64,000 nucleotides of DNA from contig NZ_PNFV01000003.1 in NCBI RefSeq assembly GCF_002940945.1, positions 1 to 64,000 of the forward strand, given 5' to 3'. Positions 59,428-64,000 of the stretch are shown piece by piece; the first letter of the stretch is position 1, and each line of letters begins with the position of its first letter. The stretch comes from Limosilactobacillus pontis. Its GTDB lineage: Bacteria; Bacillota; Bacilli; Lactobacillales; Lactobacillaceae. Under the pieces are notes generated by a model that saw only the letters and a list, made by a program, of their open reading frames with translations, did not search any database and was not told where the DNA came from. The translations under genes were made by a program, and so were the position numbers.

Positions 59428-59628
59428 AAAAACTGCCCAGCCCGAAAGCTAGACGGTTGGTCAAGCTACTAACCCACGCATAACCAGTTAAGAGGTTGAA
59501 TATTAAATTAGGCTGATAGATTAGTAGATAGCATCCATCAGCGAGGTACAACCAAAAAATTTCGTAATAATCTCACGGTCTTTCATAAAGTTATGCGTGT
59601 ATTGGTGGTTGCCCGTGCACTTTTTTGT
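59428..59628 (+). other. Non-coding stretch with nested complementary arms
   Basis: No gene is convincing between 59366 and 59672. An outer stem CACGCATAAC (59475-59484) / GTTATGCGTG (59590-59599) encloses GGTTG/CAACC and GCTGAT/ATCAGC in nested order. A separate small hairpin CCAGCC/GGTTGG precedes it near 59441-59458, and T6 follows at 59621-59626. The arrangement suggests a structured RNA or the remnant of a small mobile element. The strand is not certain. Confidence 0.4.
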
Positions 59629-59672
59629 TATAGTCATTAAATTTCAAACCGTGCATGACTTTAAAATAAAAA

Positions 59673-59692
59673 CTGCCACTTTTCAGTGACAG
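59673..59692 (-). terminator. Terminator downstream of ssrA
   Basis: CTGTCACT-GAAA-AGTGGCAG on the minus strand is followed by T5. A further inverted repeat TATCAACG/CGTTGATA lies between it and ssrA, at about 59706-59740. Confidence 0.7.
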
Positions 59693-59749
59693 CTGCGCCC
59701 GGCATATCAACGCTTTGATATTTAATAAAATTCGTTGATACCCCAATTA

Positions 59750-60121
59750 TGGAGATGACGGGAGTCGAACCCGTGTCCAAGCATATCGCCATTTCGACCT
59801 CTACGTTCGTATCTCAACTATTTAAAATTCACTAATCAAAACGCCGTTGATCAGGGCAACCATGACTAGCTAGCTTGTTAGATCTCTTTTAACAACCTCA
59901 AACGGCAGTCATTAACGTAGTCCACTAGATATGAAACCCGTATCCGCATCATGGACGAACCCGGAACGGATTTACGCGCGCTACTTGTTAGGCAGCGTAT
60001 GCGTAAGAGTTTGAATTATTGTTTGCAGTTATAATTTAAAACTGAGCGTTTTTACGAAGACGCAACCTTCGAAACGCAGTCAAAACTCGACCTATACCTG
60101 TCGAATCCAAAAAACATCCCC
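59750..60121 (-). ncRNA. ssrA: tmRNA
   Basis: A 372-nt transfer-messenger RNA on the minus strand that rescues stalled ribosomes. The 5' end GGGGATG pairs with the 3' CATCTCC. GGATTCGACAGG near the 5' end and the T arm GGGTTCGACTCCC near the 3' end are diagnostic. The tag frame (59988-60026) encodes ANNNSNSYAYAA followed by TAA, a typical lactobacillus degradation tag. Confidence 0.97.
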
Positions 60122-60177
60122 AGATATATTATAAGTTTACCATACTCCATCTCAAAACGCATCCAAGAAGCTCAAAA

Positions 60178-60206
60178 GGAGCAGTCCCGCAACGCAGAAC
60201 CACTCC
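60178..60206 (-). terminator. Terminator of the LysM/APF gene
   Basis: GGAGTGGT pairs with ACTGCTCC on the minus strand, followed by TTTT. Confidence 0.6.
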
Positions 60207-60226
60207 CCTTAAATCGCTATTTAATT

Positions 60227-60814
60227 TTAGTACCAGCCATTAGCCAGCCAGTGTTGTTGGGCGTTGGTCCATGAACCATAACGACTTGCGACGTATTGGT
60301 CAGCGACCCGTTCCTGGTTGGCAGCAGAGTAGTCACCATTCAGGTAGGAAGCAGACAATTGATACTTACCGATGTATTGGCCGTTACGAGCTCCATAGTT
60401 ACCACCGGATTCCCGACCAGCAATCCAGGCCTTAGCAGCAGCATCACTGCCAGAAACACCAGAGTTGTAGCTTGTCGTACTCCCTTGACCTTGAGCCGTA
60501 GTGTTAGCCGTTGCCTGAGCCGGCTGACTTGCCGTATTGTTAGTGGTTTGAGTATTTTGTGTACTATGGTCACCCTTGATAATCAGCCGTTGACCAACGG
60601 TAATCTTATTGATATCGGCAATGTGATTATCTTGAGCGATACTGTTTACAAGGCTGTTGTCATTTGCAAACTTCTGAGAAATACTGGAAAGCGTGTCTCC
60701 ACTCTTGACGGTGTAAACACTGTCGGCGTTTGCGACTGTTGTGGCAGCCGCTACACCAAATGCGACTGTTCCCAGAGTTGCAACTGTCTTTACAATATTT
60801 TTCTTAGAAATCAT
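60227..60814 (-). CDS. Secreted LysM protein, aggregation-promoting-factor-like
   Basis: A 195-residue exported protein. It has a signal peptide (about 1-31, cleavage after VANA), a LysM wall-binding domain (about 33-80, YTVKSGDTLSSISQKF), a Thr/Gln/Ala-rich linker, and a C-terminal APF-like domain ending in ARYGSW-type repeats (VASRYGSWTNAQQHWLANGWY). APF-like proteins affect cell shape, aggregation and wall turnover. The ATG at 60814 follows AAGGATGG; an ATG nine codons earlier has no ribosome-binding site. Confidence 0.9.
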   Translation of the reverse strand: MISKKNIVKTVATLGTVAFGVAAATTVANADSVYTVKSGDTLSSISQKFANDNSLVNSIAQDNHIADINKITVGQRLIIKGDHSTQNTQTTNNTASQPAQATANTTAQGQGSTTSYNSGVSGSDAAAKAWIAGRESGGNYGARNGQYIGKYQLSASYLNGDYSAANQERVADQYVASRYGSWTNAQQHWLANGWY

Positions 60815-60934
60815 GAATAACCATCCTTTTAATTTTTTCATACCTTTTGACAGTGTCTATATTACACATTTTATGTTACCAAACCATGACAACGGCATTT
60901 CTATTTCAAACCGAATCATTACAGAATGTAATAT

Positions 60935-60978
60935 AAAACCGGCAACAAGTGTTTATTAATCACCTCTTGCCGGTTTTA
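60935..60978 (-). terminator. Terminator of the HAD phosphatase gene
   Basis: AAAACCGGCAAGAGGTG pairs with CACTTGTTGCCGGTTTT on the minus strand. Confidence 0.75.
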
Positions 60979-60992
60979 ATGTTAACGAATTA

Positions 60993-61802
60993 TCAATTTA
61001 GCTGGTCAGCGAAATAACGCTCACAGTAGGTAGCTACCCCGTCTTCATCATTAGAATCAGTCAGAGCGGTAGCCGCCGCCTTGACCTCAGGTAGACCGTT
61101 AGCCATCACGATCCCCTGGGTGGCGGCTTTGATCATTCCCAAGTCATTATCAGCGTCACCAAAGGCCATCAGGTTATTGAAGTTATCCCCGAAGTGGTCG
61201 AGAAGCGCCTTCAAGCCGACGTGCTTATCAACCCGCTGAGGGAGGAACTCCATAATCATCGGCTGAGACTGAACCGCATGATAGTGCTCCTTCAGCGTCG
61301 CCGGCAGATTAGCGATAATCGGACGTAGCTGCTCAGCTGGGATCGCCATCACCGCTTTACTAAAGGTGGTGTCCGGTAGGTCAGCCAGCCTGGTATTTTT
61401 AAATTCAATATGCTTGAGAACCGTCCGGTAAATGGATGTCGGCTGGTCGCTGAGCTCGTAGACCCGTGCAAAGTCCAGCACGTCCAGCGGAAGTTTTTCC
61501 CGGCGGACAAAGTCAAACAGCGGCTGAAGATCCTGCTTACCCATCCCAAGCTCAAACAAGTGCTCCTTAGTAACATTATTAATCACCAGCCCACCGTTGA
61601 AGGTAATGGTGAAATCATCCGGTCGAGTCAGGCCAAGTTGCTCAATGTACGGCCAGATAGCGTTAATCGGCCGCCCCGTACAAAGAACCACATGGATTCC
61701 TTGGTCGTGGAGACGCCGCAGGACTGACTCATTACGGTCAGAAATCTCCTTATCACTATTCAACAAAGTATTATCAAGATCTAGTGCGATCATCTTAATC
61801 AT
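60993..61802 (-). CDS. Cof-type HAD-superfamily phosphatase
   Basis: A 269-residue IIB-subfamily HAD enzyme. The nucleophile motif is ALDLDNTLLNSD, motif II is VVLCTGRP, and FGDADNDLGMI carries the metal-binding Asp residues. Substrate is probably a sugar phosphate or a flavin/pyridoxal phosphate. The start overlaps the marR stop by 8 bases, with AAGGGGAAG upstream. Confidence 0.9.
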   Translation of the reverse strand: MIKMIALDLDNTLLNSDKEISDRNESVLRRLHDQGIHVVLCTGRPINAIWPYIEQLGLTRPDDFTITFNGGLVINNVTKEHLFELGMGKQDLQPLFDFVRREKLPLDVLDFARVYELSDQPTSIYRTVLKHIEFKNTRLADLPDTTFSKAVMAIPAEQLRPIIANLPATLKEHYHAVQSQPMIMEFLPQRVDKHVGLKALLDHFGDNFNNLMAFGDADNDLGMIKAATQGIVMANGLPEVKAAATALTDSNDEDGVATYCERYFADQLN

Positions 61803-62268
61803 TCTGCTCTTCCCCTTCTTGCTTACTATTGTTTTCCGGTTGGATGACTTGATGGTTAAATTCGTCCCAGAGCTGGAGGAGCAACCGACCGCGCTCCTCG
61901 CCAAAAACGGCAACCCACTTGGCAAAGCGTTCACTGATCCGCTGCTTGATCTTAACAGCCACAGTCTGTCCCGCTGGCGTCGCTACTAGGGAAACCTTGC
62001 GCCGGTCGGCCTGGTCGGGCTCCTGTTTAATATAGTTGTTCTTAATCAGTACCCGTAGCTGCCGCGAAACCGCACTACGGGTCACCTGGCGCTTCGCGGC
62101 AATATCCATCAGCTTGATTCCCGGCGACTTAACCACTTCTTGAAGAACTAGGTACTGTTCAAAGGACAAGGAGTATCGTGCAGCCGGCTGTGAGACAAAG
62201 TGTTCTAAGCCCTTCAATGATGACATATAGATGTCAATCGCTTGATTTAATAACTCATCTGTTGACAT
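61795..62268 (-). CDS. MarR-family regulator
   Basis: A 157-residue winged-helix regulator. The helix-turn-helix is MDIAAKRQVTRSAVSRQLRVL and the wing contains PDQADRRKVSLVATPAG. It is in one transcript between an OatA-like gene and a HAD phosphatase gene (overlap of 8 bases). Target is unknown. The ATG at 62268 follows AAGGAAA. Confidence 0.88.
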   Translation of the reverse strand: MSTDELLNQAIDIYMSSLKGLEHFVSQPAARYSLSFEQYLVLQEVVKSPGIKLMDIAAKRQVTRSAVSRQLRVLIKNNYIKQEPDQADRRKVSLVATPAGQTVAVKIKQRISERFAKWVAVFGEERGRLLLQLWDEFNHQVIQPENNSKQEGEEQND

Positions 62269-62269
62269 A

Positions 62270-64000
62270 CTAATTTTCCTTCTGGTTATCGAGGATCGAC
62301 TTAGCAATCAGGCGAGCATAACTGTTGTTTCCACGCTCACCCATGTGGACGGAATCGCTGGCAAACCACTCGCTATGCTTAGCACTCACCGCATACCAGT
62401 CCACCAGGTGAACATTATCATGTTTCTTGGCAGTCGCAGCGATCTCGCTGTTGACAACCTGCTGCCACGGCTTAGTTGGCACATGAGCAGTCAGCCAGTA
62501 GACCTGACGATTTGGACCGATCTCGTTCAGAATTTCATCAATCGTCCGCTGGCTCATCGCCCCATTGGTCCCTAAATTCAACACTACAATATTGTTGAGA
62601 TGCCCTTGGGCTTTGAGCTGCCTGATTACCGCTGGAGTAGCCGAACCCTGGCGGCCAACCTGAGCATCAACGTAAGCCTGAGGCATCAGCTTCTGGATAC
62701 TCCCGGCGGCATCAGCCATAACCGAGTCTCCGATCGCCGTAATCTTGAGCTTCTGTGCTTGTTTGACCTCAGCCGGTGTCAGCGCATACTGCTTGGCATT
62801 GGCATCCGCATCATCAGTCGTTGCCTTTTTGCCGGCCGCAATCTCTTTATTGTGCTCAGCAGCCTGCTGCTGGTTCTGCTCAATCCGTTGCTGAACGGCC
62901 GTCTTCTTGGGGGTACGGTTCGGTTGGCACAGGCCCACGATCGCTATGATGACCATCAACGTGCTGAAAGCCAGCTTGCCCACCGTCGTCCAGCGCCAAC
63001 TACGGTAGTTTGCCAAACCGGCTGCTAGTTTTGACCAGTCAGTATGGGCTAGGGGCCGCTCCAGGAGCCGGTATGAGGCTTCACTGATTATCCCGATGAT
63101 GGCCAGTTCAATAATTGCGTTCAGAACCGGGTGCAAGCCTACCTTGACGAGCCGTTCATAAAAGACCATAACTGGGTATTGATAAACATAAATCCCGTAG
63201 GATCGCTGCCCCACCCAATGGAAAACGGGGTTAGAGAACCAGGTATTCATCCGCGAGCCGGGGTGAAAGATGGTTGCCATCAGTATCATCCCCACAACGC
63301 TATACAGAAACATTCCCCCGTGATAAGTAAAACCAGCCTGCCCGTTGAGGGTGAAGAAACCGATGATTGTGATCACAGTTGCAATGATTCCCACCACATT
63401 CAACGACTGACGCAGGTACCCAGCCGGATGTAGATTCAGGCGGTTTAGCGGCCAGGCCAGCCCCAACCAGGACCCCAGCAGCAGGGAAAATGCCCGGGTA
63501 TCAGTCCCGTAGTAGACCCGATTGATGTTAGCCGGGTCATAAAGGACCGCCATCTCGATTGCTGACAAAATAGCAAGGATAAGGATAATCCGCCGCACAA
63601 TTACTTTACGGTGCACCAGCTTATAAAGTCCCCAGATAATCAGCGGCCACAAAAGATAGAACTGGGCCTCAACACCAAGGGTCCACAAGTGGGTAAATGG
63701 CGATACCCCACCAAACTGGTCAAAGTAGGACTGACCATGACCAATCTCCCACCAGTTATAGACCCACAAGAGATTAGTCAAGATCGTCATCCTAATGTTG
63801 TGCAGCAGCTCCCGGGCAAACAAGGTGATGTAGGCTGTCGTCAAAACCAGCATCGCAATCAAAACTGGATACAGCCTCTTGAACCGCTTATGGTAGAAAT
63901 GACCAATCGAAATCCGCTGTTCGGCCGCCAACTGCCGGCTAAACTGGTATGTCACAAAGTATCCGGAAATCAGAAGAAAGAGCGGCACACCCAGGTAGCC
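62270..64000 (-). CDS. Peptidoglycan O-acetyltransferase-like protein, 5' part missing
   Basis: At least 576 residues; the N-terminus continues beyond the right edge (the last visible codons read GYLGVPLFLLISGY). Ten or so membrane helices form an acyltransferase-3 domain. A C-terminal SGNH esterase domain follows, with GDSVMADA (block I), NLGTNGA (block III) and DSVHMGERG (block V, Asp-His pair). This architecture is that of OatA, which O-acetylates MurNAc outside the cell and confers lysozyme resistance. The stop is 1 base before the marR start. Confidence 0.88.
   Translation of the reverse strand, partial: GYLGVPLFLLISGYFVTYQFSRQLAAEQRISIGHFYHKRFKRLYPVLIAMLVLTTAYITLFARELLHNIRMTILTNLLWVYNWWEIGHGQSYFDQFGGVSPFTHLWTLGVEAQFYLLWPLIIWGLYKLVHRKVIVRRIILILAILSAIEMAVLYDPANINRVYYGTDTRAFSLLLGSWLGLAWPLNRLNLHPAGYLRQSLNVVGIIATVITIIGFFTLNGQAGFTYHGGMFLYSVVGMILMATIFHPGSRMNTWFSNPVFHWVGQRSYGIYVYQYPVMVFYERLVKVGLHPVLNAIIELAIIGIISEASYRLLERPLAHTDWSKLAAGLANYRSWRWTTVGKLAFSTLMVIIAIVGLCQPNRTPKKTAVQQRIEQNQQQAAEHNKEIAAGKKATTDDADANAKQYALTPAEVKQAQKLKITAIGDSVMADAAGSIQKLMPQAYVDAQVGRQGSATPAVIRQLKAQGHLNNIVVLNLGTNGAMSQRTIDEILNEIGPNRQVYWLTAHVPTKPWQQVVNSEIAATAKKHDNVHLVDWYAVSAKHSEWFASDSVHMGERGNNSYARLIAKSILDNQKEN

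Noticed and set aside
59281..59472. 63-codon plus-strand frame after the alcohol dehydrogenase
   Set aside because: It starts in the terminator stem and runs through a second terminator-like hairpin; it lacks a ribosome-binding site.
59521..59586. Short minus-strand frame starting MKDREIITKFFG in the non-coding stretch
   Set aside because: It has only 21 codons, no ribosome-binding site and ends in a stop; too short to claim as a gene or a transposase remnant.
60296..60820. 174-codon plus-strand frame opposite the LysM protein gene
   Set aside because: It mirrors a low-complexity, signal-peptide-bearing real gene and has no protein family features.
61803..61934. 44-codon N-terminal extension of the HAD phosphatase
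   Set aside because: It lies inside the marR coding sequence; the HAD family begins at MIKMIALDLDNT with a ribosome-binding site just before it.

Overview
The window reads as chromosome of a heterofermentative lactobacillus, most likely Limosilactobacillus or a close relative. Support comes from a Phe-type Ddl (D-Ala-D-Lac ligase, the basis of intrinsic vancomycin resistance), the arginine deiminase genes, a lactobacillus-style cell-shape cluster (DUF1146, murA, mbl, yidD, DUF2969, rodA), an APF-like LysM protein, a non-PTS glucose permease next to pgi, and a tmRNA tag ending in AYAA. The species is not resolved. No rRNA, CRISPR array, prophage or plasmid genes were seen.

Layout. 1-0.6 kb: the edge of an insertion sequence that has cut a sugar permease (probably an L-arabinose permease) after 143 codons, with the permease's AraR/CcpA control region intact. 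0.8-8 kb: an HTH/TPR regulator, ddl, and the wall/shape operon. 8-14.7 kb: the F1Fo ATP synthase operon atpBEFHAGDC. 15-21.3 kb: a YibE/YibF pair, upp, and tdk-prfA-prmC-sua5. 21.4-23.9 kb: murT-gatD, which amidate lipid II, plus a small membrane protein. 23.9-28.7 kb: half of the arginine deiminase system (two APC antiporters, argR, arcA). 28.8-38.2 kb: a serine hydrolase, a heterodimeric ABC exporter with a MarR regulator, a Ser-rich membrane protein, two tRNA genes, two unknown genes, a matrixin-like protease and an EamA permease. 38.3-41.4 kb: the other arc half (arcC, arcB) and a divergent GlnL/YcbB-type response regulator. 41.4-53 kb: a xylose/xylo-oligosaccharide island (xylB, xylA, deacetylase, GH120-like beta-xylosidase, GPH transporter, AraC regulator, xylose permease, XylR). 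53-59.3 kb: pgi, glcU, a two-component system and a zinc alcohol dehydrogenase. 59.3-64 kb: a structured non-coding stretch, ssrA, an APF-like protein, a HAD phosphatase, a MarR regulator and an OatA-like acyltransferase running off the right edge.

How it works together. Several promoters carry sequences close to the CcpA cre consensus: the arabinose-permease remnant, arcA (a perfect match), xylA, the xyl regulator/permease intergenic region, glcU (two overlapping sites) and the alcohol dehydrogenase. Glucose status therefore probably gates pentose use and arginine catabolism. Specific control is visible as XylR-type palindromes at three xyl promoters, AraR-type boxes at the arabinose permease, and an ARG-box-like site upstream of arcA.

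I did not find a clearly new multi-gene system. The most unusual items are a hairpin that would bury the transposase ribosome-binding site at the IS edge (1-132), a nested-stem non-coding region (59.43-59.63 kb), a matrixin gene whose best-spaced start codon is ATT, and the compact xylo-oligosaccharide regulon.
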